Source: Massariosphaeria phaeospora
Taxonomy: Eukaryota > Ascomycota > Dothideomycetes > Pleosporales
Direction of reading: 5' to 3'
Assembly: GCA_011032825.1 (NCBI GenBank)
Contig: JAADJZ010000010.1
Location: forward strand, 806,001 to 870,000
DNA length: 64,000 nt
The notes under the pieces were generated by a model, which was not told where the DNA came from, ran no database searches, and saw nothing but the letters and a program-made list of their open reading frames with translations. Numbering within the stretch: position 1 is the first letter of the stretch; each line of letters begins with the position of its first letter. The translations under genes were made by a program, and so were the position numbers. Positions 41,503 through 51,515 of the stretch are shown piece after piece.

Positions 41503-42579
41503 ATGTCCGCCTCTTCGAAACGGATTGATCAGATCGCTGGCCACCTCAATTACCCTAGGGCTATGTTGGCGGGCCAGGTGGCTATTATAACGGGAGCGGG
41601 ACAAGGGATTGGAGCGGAGACGGCGAGATTGTTTGCGAAGGAGGGGGCGAGGGTGGTGGTTGCGGATGTGGATGCCAGTAGGTGCCTCTCGCGAACCTTG
41701 ACTAGAGTTCTACATATGCACTCTGGATTGGAGAGAAGCTTGCATGTATGCTTACAGCAGGTAGAGAAAGCGCACGACGTAGCAACCAGCATCAACTCGT
41801 CCGGCGGCTCCGCGATTGCCATCGCCGGCGATGTGCTCGACGACGCCTACATCGCCGCCCTGGTCCAGCAGGCGGCAGACTTCGGCCACGGCAAAATCCA
41901 CATCCTCGTCAACAACGCAGGCTTCACGTGGGACGGCGTCCTCCACAAGATGACCGACAAGCAGTGGCACACCATCGTCGACGTGCACGCGACCGCGCCG
42001 TTCAAGATCCTCCGGGCTGCGGCGCCGTACTTTCGCGTCAAAGACGGCGCGCCGCGGAACGTGGTCAATATCTCGAGCACGTCGGGCTTGCACGGCAATG
42101 CGGGACAGGCCAACTATGCGCTGGCGAAGGCGGGGGTTGTGGGGTTGACGAAGACGGTTGCGAAGGAGTAGGTTGGCCTTTCATCCCTCCATCCATCCCA
42201 TCTATCCGGTCTCTTTGTGTGCCGTCTCGTCTCGTTCCGTTCCAAAACATAGCACTGACTCTGTACTGTACTGATCACGTATAGGTGGGGGCCGCAGTTC
42301 GGCGTGCGCGCCAACACTGTCGCGTTCGGGCACATCGCGACGCGGCTGACAGGCGCAAAGGAGCAGGGCGCGTTCGTGACGACGCCGGACGGGGAGAAGG
42401 TGGCGCTGGGGATCCCGCAGGCCGTGAAGAAGAGTGGTGGTGCTGAGCATGCGGATATCCCGCTGCGCAGGGCGGGGACGGCGGCGGAGGCGGCGAGCGC
42501 GGTGCTGGCGGTGGCGAGTCCGCTGTTTGGGTATGTCAGTGGGCAGACGATTAGTGTGACGGGCGGGCGGAATATGTAG
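41503..42579 (+). CDS. Short-chain dehydrogenase/reductase, FabG-like
   Basis: Three exons: 41503-41677, 41765-42167 and 42295-10 bp earlier, that is 42285-42579, giving 290 residues. The Rossmann motif is TGAGQGIGAETA near residue 30. Further on come NNAG, NISSTSG (catalytic Ser) and YALAK (catalytic Tyr and Lys); the C terminus is SGQTISVTGGRNM. Both donors are GTAGGT. Intron 1 is 87 bp and leaves an open frame if unspliced, but splicing at GTAG/AG gives VVVADVDAKKAHDVATSI, which fits the family's third beta strand and helix. The Asp after the strand (VVVAD) suggests NAD rather than NADP. Likely a 3-oxoacyl-[ACP]-reductase-like enzyme of fatty acid or secondary metabolism; exact substrate unknown. 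Confidence 0.85.
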
Positions 42580-42780
42580 CCGATTATCTAGAGGCTGGCA
42601 AAGATAAATAAATCAATACCTACGAGGAGACAAAGTGTTCGTGCATCCAAGCCGGGGACAAGAACAAAGTGACGGAGGCTTGGAAACTCGCCTCGGCGGA
42701 TGCAGCTGTCTCCGCTCACCTGCACCTAACGCCGTGGCCGTCGATGCAGCGCCCCCCAGCTGCAACACGAACCAACGACG

Positions 42781-42820
42781 CTCCCTTCTCTCTCTCTATC
42801 TCTCTCTATATCTCTCTTCG
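42781..42820 (+). promoter_or_regulatory. CT-rich tract upstream of the M28B gene
   Basis: A run of TCTCTCTCTATCTCTC-type sequence 180-220 bp before the next ATG. Pyrimidine tracts are common near transcription starts in filamentous fungi. Confidence 0.35.
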
Positions 42821-42939
42821 TCCCTGTTCGCTGGTACCCGCGTCGTTCGCTTGTCTGCTTCACCATGTATATGCGCGTCCGGTAGTGCTCTTTGATACCC
42901 CATCCCCTGACCCGCCAGGCCGCGCACGCCAGACCCCCC

Positions 42940-42945
42940 TATAAA
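42940..42945 (+). promoter_or_regulatory. Putative TATA box of the M28B gene
   Basis: TATAAA about 60 bp upstream of the ATG at 43002. Confidence 0.4.
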
Positions 42946-43001
42946 CCCGCCCCTCGAGCCTGTCGCACCACCGGGGCCCGCAGCGTGCCACCCGAGCGGC
43001 T

Positions 43002-45802
43002 ATGAGCGACGAAAAGCACCTCTACGATGCCTTCCAGGACCCGCCGATCCCGACATACGAAGAGGCGACATCCTCGCACCCGCTCTCCCGCCTCGGCCCC
43101 CAGGAAACCAGCGACGACGCCGAGCGGCAGGGCCTCCTCGGCCACGACCTCGCCGCCGAGTCGAATTCGCGCAGACGCAACGGCTACTACCACCCGCCGT
43201 CGGTGCAGTCGGTCGACGATGACGACGACGAAGACAGCGGGCTGGGCAGCCCTGTGCGCGCGAGCGACGACGCCGAGCTGCGGCTGGAGATGGAGGAGAT
43301 GGACATCCTCGACCCGGAATCCGCAGAAGATGGTCGTTCGCGGCGGAATCGAGGCCGGTTCTCGAAACGCTTCCACATCATCACGAGTTCGCTCTCCAAC
43401 TTCAATCTCTCCCGGATACCGTGGCCGTCGTTTGGCTTCGAGTGGCTGACATCGAGAGTGCCCTCTATACCGGACGAATACCGGCCAGGGTGGGCGCTGA
43501 TCGCGAGGCTGATGGGGCTGATATTGATCATCTCGCTGGTCTACTTTTTGGTGGTGAGCGAGGTTATGCCATACGGCACGGGCGGCTTCGGGCAGCCCTT
43601 CAATCCGGAGTGGGTGCGGCAGCAGGCATTGCAGAATGTGGACTCGCGGCGGATACAGGACAACCTGCAGTATATCACGTCGTTTGACCATGTGGGTGGC
43701 ACCGAGGGCAGCTATGTGCTTGGGCAGTGGATTGAGGGGCAGTTCAAGACGTCGAACATGGACACGTATACTCACGATGAGTACGAGACATGGTCATGGG
43801 GATTAAACTTCAGCTAACCGCTACAGGTATTTCGTGTATATGAACTACCCGAAGGAGGGCGGCCGCCGCGTTGCAATCGTTGACCCCCCGGACAAAGCCT
43901 GGGAGGCCAAGCTAGAGGAAAACCCTCAGGTCCACAAAGCTATGACCGCCGCTTTCCATGGCCTCTCTGCATCTGGAAACGTTACCGGACCCCTAATATA
44001 TGCGAATTACGGAGATGCAAAGGACTTCAAGAGGTTGAAGGACGGCGAAATCAAAGTGGAAGGCGCCATTGTCTTGATGCGATATTACGGCACGCAGCCA
44101 GACCGGGCGATGAAAGTCAAGGCCGCACAAGACGCGGGAGCGGCAGGCGTTTTGATTTACTCCGATCCGGCCGACGATGGTTTTGTGAAGGGGAAAGCTG
44201 TACCGTACGGACGTTGGAGGCCTGAAGACAGCGTCCAGCGTGGCTCTGTTGCGCTCACCCACATGATCGCAGGCGATGTGCTCACACCCGGACGCCCTAG
44301 TACCAAGGACGAAGAGCGCATGTCTAAGGATAAGAATCCCGCATTGCCGAAGATCCCAAGCATGCCCCTTTCTTGGAGGGACGCGCAAAAACTGCTGCAA
44401 TCCCTCAAAGGAATTGGCGAGGAACTTCCAGCCGATTGGGTTGGGGGTGTTCCTGATGTTGGTCAGAAGTGGTTTTCTGGGCATCATGATAGCTCCCCCA
44501 AGGTCAACCTCCGGAACGAGCAAGATGAGGTGGAAAAGCAACCTATCACAAACGTCTTCGGCTCGTTTGTGGGCATCGAAGACAAAGCTAAAAAGATCAT
44601 CATTGGTAACCATCGCGACTCCTGGTGTTTCGGTGCCGCGGACCCAGGCAGTGGAACGGCTGTTATGCTGGAGGTTGCTCGAGTCTTGGGTCTATTACGT
44701 GCCCAAGGCTGGCGGCCTCTACGAACGATCGAATTCGCGTCTTGGGATGCTGAAGAGTACAACATGATCGGGTCTACCGAGCATGTCGAAGCGAACATGG
44801 ACGAGCTGCGTGCCAACGCCATTGCATACATCAACGTCGATGTCGGAGTCACCGGCGATAAGATCTGGGCGAATGGCTCCCCAATTTTCCAAACAGCATG
44901 GCTGCGCATCCTCGACCGCCTCATGGACCCCCACCAGAACGTGACCCTGAAAGAACTCTGGGAAAGAGATAATATGAGGATGGGAGCCTTAGGGGCTACT
45001 AGCGATTATGTCGCGTTCCAAGACATGGCCGGCACCTCCTCCATCGAGTTTGGCTTCTCCGGCCCCGAGCACGGAGACATGAAGCACAGCTGCTACGAGT
45101 CCTTCGAATGGCTAAAACAACACATCGACCCCGACTTCACCTACCACAACCTGCTCGCGCAGATCTGGGCACTCCTAATCCTCGAGCTCGCGCAGGAACC
45201 CATCATGCCGCTCAAACTCAACGACTACGCCGTGTCCCTGCAGGAAGAAGTCCAGAACCTCATGAGCTGGACGGAAACCAAGGGCAGCAGCAGCTACGAC
45301 ATCGCCATGTTCCAGCCGCTCGTCGACGCCCTCACGGTGTTCGCTACGCGCGCTGAGGAGTTCCATCAGTGGGACACGTTTTGGTACAACCAGGTGTATG
45401 GCACCGGCGGCTTCGAAACCCAGGCCGTGACGCTGCAGCGCGTGGCGCACAACGCGAAGATGGGCTTGCTGGAGACGCATCTGTTGGATTTGCCGTGGGA
45501 CGACGGAGACAAGGAAGCACATGGTGTAAGTTCAGTGCTACTCTACTCTCCCACCACCCCAAACACAACATACACATTCATACACGCACGCACGCACGCA
45601 CGCACATGCTAACCCCCCGCCAGCTCCCCGGCCGCGACCAATACAAACACGTCGTCTTCGCGCCCTCGCCCGCCGACTCAGCCAAAGCCTCGATCTTCCC
45701 TTTCGTGCGCGACGCCATCGAGCACGGCGACTGGGGCCTCGCTGCCGCGCAGATCAACAAGACGGCGCGCATCCTCGAGCGCGCGAGCGCGAGGCTGCTG
45801 GC

Positions 45803-45806
<4 letters not shown>
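43002..45806 (+). CDS. Transferrin-receptor-like M28B peptidase, type II membrane protein (Tre/Vps70-like)
   Basis: Three exons: 43002-43780, 43827-45525 and 45624-45806, 886 residues. The N-terminal cytosolic part is acidic and Ser-rich and contains PPIPTYEEA, a PY-like element. One membrane segment follows (ARLMGLILIISLVYFLVV). Then come a protease-associated domain, the M28 core with IIIGNHRDSWCFGAADPGSG (first zinc His and Asp) and SWDAEEYNMIGSTE (catalytic and zinc Glu), YINVDVG, and MKHSCYESFEW with the last His. A helical dimerisation domain ends the protein. Metal ligands look intact, so it may be an active glutamate-carboxypeptidase-like enzyme. Yeast Tre1/Tre2 of this family are Rsp5 adaptors in vacuolar sorting of metal transporters, which fits the PY-like motif. 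The 46 bp intron 1 was placed by the DEYFVYMNYP junction. Confidence 0.88.

Positions 45807-45841
<35 letters not shown>
45804..45841 (+). repeat. (TAG)n microsatellite starting at a stop codon
   Basis: About twelve TAG units; the first is the stop codon of the M28B peptidase gene, in frame with the rest. Confidence 0.85.
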
Positions 45842-47121
45842 TCCGTAGCAGTAGCAATTCCTTTTGCTTCAGAATCTCTATCTATATCTTTAGCAGAAGG
45901 TTGATTTTTCGTCATGTGCGTGGGCGGTACAGTTCCGGATTCGATATCGTGTATGCGTGCATTGGTGTGGTGTTTTGCTAGCGTAAGGGGGGGGGTTGGG
46001 GGTGTCGGGTGCTATTTGTGTACTTGGGCGTGCATACGTCAGCGCAATACTACCGAAACTCTCAGGCCTGTCCCGCCTCTAGATATGCACAGATACCAGC
46101 TCAGACTCAGCTCAGCTCGGATCCAAGTCCGGGTTCAGTTCCTGCGGGTGGGTGCAGTACGCAGATGTGTGTAGAGATTGAGGCATGTGTGTGTGCCTGC
46201 TTGTTATGTCTATATGCATATCTTTATCATCCATCTTCATCTTCTCTATCCCCGGCCTAATTCTTCGTCAAGAACACCAGTATGTATGTTTTGTCGTGCA
46301 CTGTCTAAATAACAACTACTTGCCCGCTTGATAGCATAGCTTAGCTTAGCTATGGTTTTGTCTGGATCTGCACGTCACACATCGCATTAGATCAGATCAG
46401 ATCAGATTAGATCAGGCCAGGCGTAATAGGTAGACTGTCTATGTATCGTGCCGGCTGTAGGTAGGTACGCGTTTGGATAGACGTACATGTGTGCTTTAAG
46501 GCTCGGCTCGGCTCGGCTCGGTTCGATAGAACTCGGGTCGGGTCAGTTCGGTTCGGTCGGTTCGGTTCGGTTGAATTCGGTTCGGGCTGGTGTTGGTGTT
46601 GGTATCAGGTACTCCAGTGTCTGACGGGTGGATAGTGTTGTTATCCGTGATAGATTATCGATAGATATATGGATACATAGATAGATACATAGATTACATG
46701 GACTAATTGTCACAGCAGACAGAGTTATTCTCATCGTCCCTATTGTCAAAAAATACCAAGCATGAAATTACAAAACCTCTGTCTATCCATCCATGTCTGC
46801 CTAGCGCCTCAAAAAAAGAGAAAAAAAATAACAGACTGGCTACCTAACCCACAACCTACTCCATGTTCGTAACACACGCACAACGCAAGCAACTCAACGA
46901 AACATCTATCTATGGTATACTTACTCCACTAAACTCAACTTTACCCAAGTCCCGGAGAAACCTATAAAGTCCGAATATGCCATAATCCCCACACGGCCAT
47001 TGCAAACTGCTACTACTGCCCGCGAAATGAAAAATGACAATGGATAAGATAGATAGAAACATGGAAAATCACAGAGGCACAAGCAGAAACAACACAACTC
47101 AACTCCACTCAACTCAACGCT
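45842..47121. other. Intergenic region with simple repeats
   Basis: Between the stop codons of convergent M28B and trehalase genes. Contains GATCA repeats (about 46389-46416), GCTCG repeats (46501-46520) and TTCGG/CGGTT repeats (about 46545-46585). No supported gene. Confidence 0.55.
46501..46585 (+). repeat. Pentanucleotide minisatellite (GCTCG / TTCGG)
   Basis: Tandem GGCTC units that grade into GGTTC units. The change from one unit type to the other is C to T. Confidence 0.7.
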
Positions 47122-50100
47122 CTAACCACCACGACCTTCTTGCTCCCCTCCTTCGTCCGACGACCCCATAACCAGCTGCGCACCCCCTCCATTCTCTCCC
47201 GCAAATTCCTGCCGATAATCATCATTATCAACACCATCCTCCTCCTTAGCCAAACTCCACTCCGCCACCGTCGGCCCGCCAATTTCCTGCCCGTCGCGTC
47301 CACTCCCGCGATACTGGTTCCCCCTCACGCCCAACACAACCCAGCGGCCCGTCCACACCACACTGCCCAGCGTGACGTTCGTCTGGTTCCCGACGATAGG
47401 CTCGATGACGTACGCGCGGGCTGGGTCGAAGGGGCGGCTGAGCGGGATGCCGGACGGGGCTGAGGTGGTTACTGTTACGATGGCGTGGTCGTCGTCGTCG
47501 TCATCGGCGTCGTAGCCTTCGCCATGGTGGTGGGTAGAACGGGGAAATGTAGAGGACCAACCAGGCGGTCTGGGTTCGAGCGATGAGTTCGAGAACAGGA
47601 CTTCAAAGTACAGTGGAGGCTGCGCGCCCCAGTCGAAGAGCAGGTGTCTGATAGGGAAATATGGTGCGCCGAGTTCGACGCTGAGGTATACGGTTTCGTT
47701 GGAGGCGACGGGCTGCCATTTCGTCGAGGCGGCGCCGTCGATGGCCGCGAGCGGGAATTGGCCGGGGAGGTGGGGCGCGGAGCTTGTGACGTGCGGGTGG
47801 CATTGCATGATATTGCCTGCGACGGTGGCGATGTGGCCAATTTGGCGGTTGAGGAGGGTGAGTGGCGAGGGAGAAGAAGGGGATTTGTATGGGCGGAGGA
47901 GGAAGTAGCCTCGGCGTGTACCGAGCGAAACGGGGATGGGGCGTGTGAAGAAGGTGGTGTTTGCGGAAGGTAGGGCGGCAGTATTGGGGAGGCGGACGAG
48001 AGTCGTGTGCGTGGTGTTGGAGGTCGCATTGATAGCGTGACCATGCCAGTAGAACGTGCGGTAGTTGAGGTGCGGGATCTGCGGCGGCAGGGAAGGATCG
48101 ATGTCCAGACGATCGTACAACAGACGCAGACCTAGGTATCCGAAAAGCGCGACGCGGTTGGCGCCGCCCATTCCCGTAAGGAAAGGGAACGCCGGGTGTG
48201 TACCGCCGTTGTGGTTGTAATTGTCGAGGAGTTGCTCAGAGTATTGGAACCAGGGGGTGCGGAGGTATGGAGCCGAGGTGTAATGATCGTAGGTGTAGCT
48301 TGAGCAGCCCGAGGGCGAGATCTGGTTGGCGACGACGCTGAAGACGGCGTAGGTCATGCCCGGACCGTTAGGAGACTGTTTTGCGGCGTAGTAGTCGAGG
48401 CTAGTGAGGCTGTAGCTATGATCGTAATTGAGGAAGTCGTCGATGAGGACGACGTCGGCTTGCTTGACAGCGATGGAGCCGTTCATGTCGGGATATTCGA
48501 GGATGATCCTGGCTTCTTTGTTGATGGGGAGGCGCATGCGCCTGGCTTTCTCGGTCCAGCTGTCGTTGACTGGAATACCAAACCAGGAATTCAGCTGGTT
48601 GGTTTGTTGGAAATGCTGCTTCATCAAGGCGGTAGTAAATCCGACATTGTTCTTGTTGTTGGCGTATTCGTCAGGATCCGTGGCATTCCATAGTTCGTAG
48701 AAACCGGATGTCTCGTTGAAAGTAACGACTTCCCCGTAAAAGTGAGCGATAGCGTTAGAGATTGGGAGTAGCTTCTCCGCGAATTGTTTTGCATCACCGG
48801 TCGCTATGTATTGATTGCGGAACAGCAGTCCAATATCGCCGTTAAGATGATACTCGTAATCGAAGCATGGCCCAGTACCCGTGCAGTTGCCATAACGGCC
48901 ACTCGTCCAAGGGTACACGGCTCCACCAGCACTGAATCGGCTTGTATGGTTCTGCGAAGAACTAAAGGCCATGTCGACATTTTGTCGAGCTTGGGCAAAT
49001 TTGTCAACTCTGTAGTTCACGAACTGTTGCGCATGTTCGGGATGTGACATCTGCAAGCCGGGTGCCATCCACACATCAGCATCCCAGAAGATCAAGCCCC
49101 CATAGCAGGCGGATCCGAGCCCGCAAACAGGAACACTGTTAATAGCGAGACGAGCATTATTCCCAGCTGCCGCAACCGCGTTTGGTCCTACGATATTCTG
49201 CAGTAGATGGAACGGATTCGTGACGGCCAGAATCTGCATCTCTTGTATGTTTCGGTCTGTCGGAAGGGATCCATTGGGATAGTGATAGCTATCCACTGAG
49301 CACCTGGGTAGAACATTTTTCCATTCTTCAATATTCGAGTGCAGCAGCGCGGTGAACCCGTCGGAAGCGCCTGCGATGGAAGCTTCTTTGGCAATAGCCT
49401 GTGGATCCGAAAAAGCATCCGAGGAAGCTGCTCCAATGAATTTGCTGACTTCGGCAGTCTGTCCTGCCACGAGATTGACCTTGACGGACTGTGCAATCGA
49501 AGATATATTCCTCCCAACCATATTATCGCCCTCGTTGATCTCAGCGCGAGTGCCTAGATCAGCGGCTTCATCGCCTTTGACCGTAGAGTAAATATAGGCC
49601 GTGACATTGTCGATATTGCTTGGCCTGACTGCAGACCAGATAGTAGCTGAACCAGTTTCGTACTTCTTGTCCACGAATTCTGTCCGGAGCGCGCAATCTC
49701 CCTCCAGCACATCGTAAACCGTGACGTTGGCATCTCGTGAAGCTGTCAACTTGAGCTGAACCGCAGCCTGGTTGATGTGAAGTTTGTGAACCAACATTCT
49801 ATAATGCACATGTATTGGCTCTCCTCCTCCAGGTGTCCACGAGTAGGACCAACTCAACAAGCCAGCCCCAATATCCAACGTCGACGAATACTCGGAAATA
49901 TGCGCAGGATTGACAGACGCATTTAGAATCGCGCCATTCGCCTGTACAACGAGTCCTGCCCAATGTGGCACCCCGGATATGAAGCTCTCGCCACCATACT
50001 GGTTCAACCACGGATAATTGGTCTCGTTGGCCGGGTCCTGGCTATTAAAGAATCCGGCGACTGTTGCGAATGTCTGTCTTCGATCGAAAATCGGCCAGCC

Positions 50101-50364
50101 GTTGATGTTGTCTCCTTCAACGGGGACATCGACTTCGAAAAAGGGGCCGGTAGCTGCAACGGTGATGCCCAAATACCCATTGGCGAGAGATAGGCGGTCC
50201 TGATATGCTCCTTGCCTAAGCTCCTGGGAAGTGATGATCCAGTTTTCGTCATCCCACAGCACTCCAGGAAACTTTGTTGGCTCGCTGAGTGCAGCTGCTA
50301 GTTTCGTGCTTGCTAGAAGCGTGAAGAAGATGCACCGGAAGAGGGTACAGGCGAAGAAATCCAT
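47122..50364 (-). CDS. ATH1: Acid trehalase, GH65 family
   Basis: Single exon, 1080 residues. The N terminus (MDFFACTLFRCIFFTLLAS) is a signal peptide or anchor, consistent with vacuolar or periplasmic/extracellular location. The GH65 N-terminal domain begins NWIITSQELRQGAYQDRLSL. The catalytic (alpha/alpha)6 barrel shows IFWDADVWMAPG near residue 425 and FDYEYHLNGDI near residue 500, where the Glu sits at the position of the family's general acid. Many N-glycosylation sequons (for example NETNYP, NASVN, NGS, NHTS) fit a secreted enzyme. It hydrolyses trehalose to two glucose molecules. The C-terminal 250 residues include a beta-rich segment with AAIDGAASTKWQPV, resembling an F5/8-type domain, then an acidic low-complexity stretch. 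Length and domain order match fungal Ath1. Confidence 0.92.
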   Translation of the reverse strand: MDFFACTLFRCIFFTLLASTKLAAALSEPTKFPGVLWDDENWIITSQELRQGAYQDRLSLANGYLGITVAATGPFFEVDVPVEGDNINGWPIFDRRQTFATVAGFFNSQDPANETNYPWLNQYGGESFISGVPHWAGLVVQANGAILNASVNPAHISEYSSTLDIGAGLLSWSYSWTPGGGEPIHVHYRMLVHKLHINQAAVQLKLTASRDANVTVYDVLEGDCALRTEFVDKKYETGSATIWSAVRPSNIDNVTAYIYSTVKGDEAADLGTRAEINEGDNMVGRNISSIAQSVKVNLVAGQTAEVSKFIGAASSDAFSDPQAIAKEASIAGASDGFTALLHSNIEEWKNVLPRCSVDSYHYPNGSLPTDRNIQEMQILAVTNPFHLLQNIVGPNAVAAAGNNARLAINSVPVCGLGSACYGGLIFWDADVWMAPGLQMSHPEHAQQFVNYRVDKFAQARQNVDMAFSSSQNHTSRFSAGGAVYPWTSGRYGNCTGTGPCFDYEYHLNGDIGLLFRNQYIATGDAKQFAEKLLPISNAIAHFYGEVVTFNETSGFYELWNATDPDEYANNKNNVGFTTALMKQHFQQTNQLNSWFGIPVNDSWTEKARRMRLPINKEARIILEYPDMNGSIAVKQADVVLIDDFLNYDHSYSLTSLDYYAAKQSPNGPGMTYAVFSVVANQISPSGCSSYTYDHYTSAPYLRTPWFQYSEQLLDNYNHNGGTHPAFPFLTGMGGANRVALFGYLGLRLLYDRLDIDPSLPPQIPHLNYRTFYWHGHAINATSNTTHTTLVRLPNTAALPSANTTFFTRPIPVSLGTRRGYFLLRPYKSPSSPSPLTLLNRQIGHIATVAGNIMQCHPHVTSSAPHLPGQFPLAAIDGAASTKWQPVASNETVYLSVELGAPYFPIRHLLFDWGAQPPLYFEVLFSNSSLEPRPPGWSSTFPRSTHHHGEGYDADDDDDDHAIVTVTTSAPSGIPLSRPFDPARAYVIEPIVGNQTNVTLGSVVWTGRWVVLGVRGNQYRGSGRDGQEIGGPTVAEWSLAKEEDGVDNDDYRQEFAGENGGGAQLVMGSSDEGGEQEGRGG

Positions 50365-51515
50365 ATCGAAGCCGGGTAGTATGGGAAGCCTTATGGTGTG
50401 TGCCAGATAGTCTATCAGACTTTGGAAGGAAGTACAGTAGAAAAATGCCTGTCAATTGACTGTCAAAATCAGACCGTGACCAAGGGTGGAGGAGTCAAAA
50501 CGCGTGGGAAAGAGTAGGGGAGTGGGCGAGGCATCGCTCGTGGCTCTTATCACAGAGCCCCAACCAGTGAATAGCGAGGCAACGCAAACGAACGGATTCT
50601 CGAGAGTCTTGTAAGAGGTGAAGGGAGACGCCGGCATACTTTAAGCTGTGGATGGCACTCCGACGGCCTGTAGTTCAACGCAGGCGCAGCATCGCCGTTA
50701 GCAAGAAGCACCTCTACTCTTGCCTTTCTTCTCAGCCCAACTCTTTCCAAATGCCAACGCAGCCTTCATCCAAACACGCGACGTATCGGTAGAAACAAGC
50801 TCGCGAGCGACGAAGCCCACACGAAGACCAAGGTGCAAAAATTAAAGGCTCAGCTCGAAACAGGTGCAGGTGTTGTCAGCTCCAGCCCGTTCAAGGGAGT
50901 GTGAGATAGCGCCGCCGCTGACGGGGTTCCAAGCCGCCGACCAGGCAGCCGGCTCGCCACCCGTGCGTGCTGGCAGCATTCCGTTGGATGCATCAGCATC
51001 GAACAGCGTCTTCAGATCTTCCGATCGACGCGCCAAGTTTTGATGAAATGCAGGTCCGACGACTTTGAGAAGAGGGTCCGGCACAGGGTCCAGCACAAGG
51101 TGCGGCGGCGTGAGGCCTGCCGAGCCAATCAGCGTGTGGCAATGCCGATGCCCGATGCCGATGACGTCACCTCTCGATTCGAGCATCAACACACAGTCCA
51201 GTGGCTGCACAATCGAGATCAAAGCACCAATCATCTGGGAACGTCTACTTATTTTCATTAGATATTTCCTCCACGACGTTGAGCGTGCGCAATATTCGCC
51301 TTGCCATGTTGAACCACCATCTACTTGAGCTTGCGACATCAGAAATCTAGACCACACGAAACCGCCCCACTAAGAGTTTGCCCTTACGATGCCAGATGCA
51401 TGTTGAAACAAAGAGGCCCCTCCGAACGCCTACGCAGGCTTGCGTGTTGAATTGCCCAGAATCCCTCGAACCCGGTTATGTACCGAAACATGGAATGTAG
51501 GTTGCGTTGCGTGGA
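50365..51515. other. Intergenic region upstream of the trehalase gene
   Basis: About 1.15 kb between the trehalase start and the end of the glycine decarboxylase gene. A minus-strand open stretch at 50842-51357 (first ATG a few codons in, about 165 codons) has no known motif. Its status is uncertain. Otherwise promoter and terminator DNA. Confidence 0.45.

Noticed and set aside
50842..51357. Minus-strand open stretch of about 170 codons between trehalase and GCV2 genes
   Set aside because: No recognisable motif, signal peptide or family composition; it begins with a GTG in the longest form and overlaps the likely trehalase promoter. Left as uncertain.
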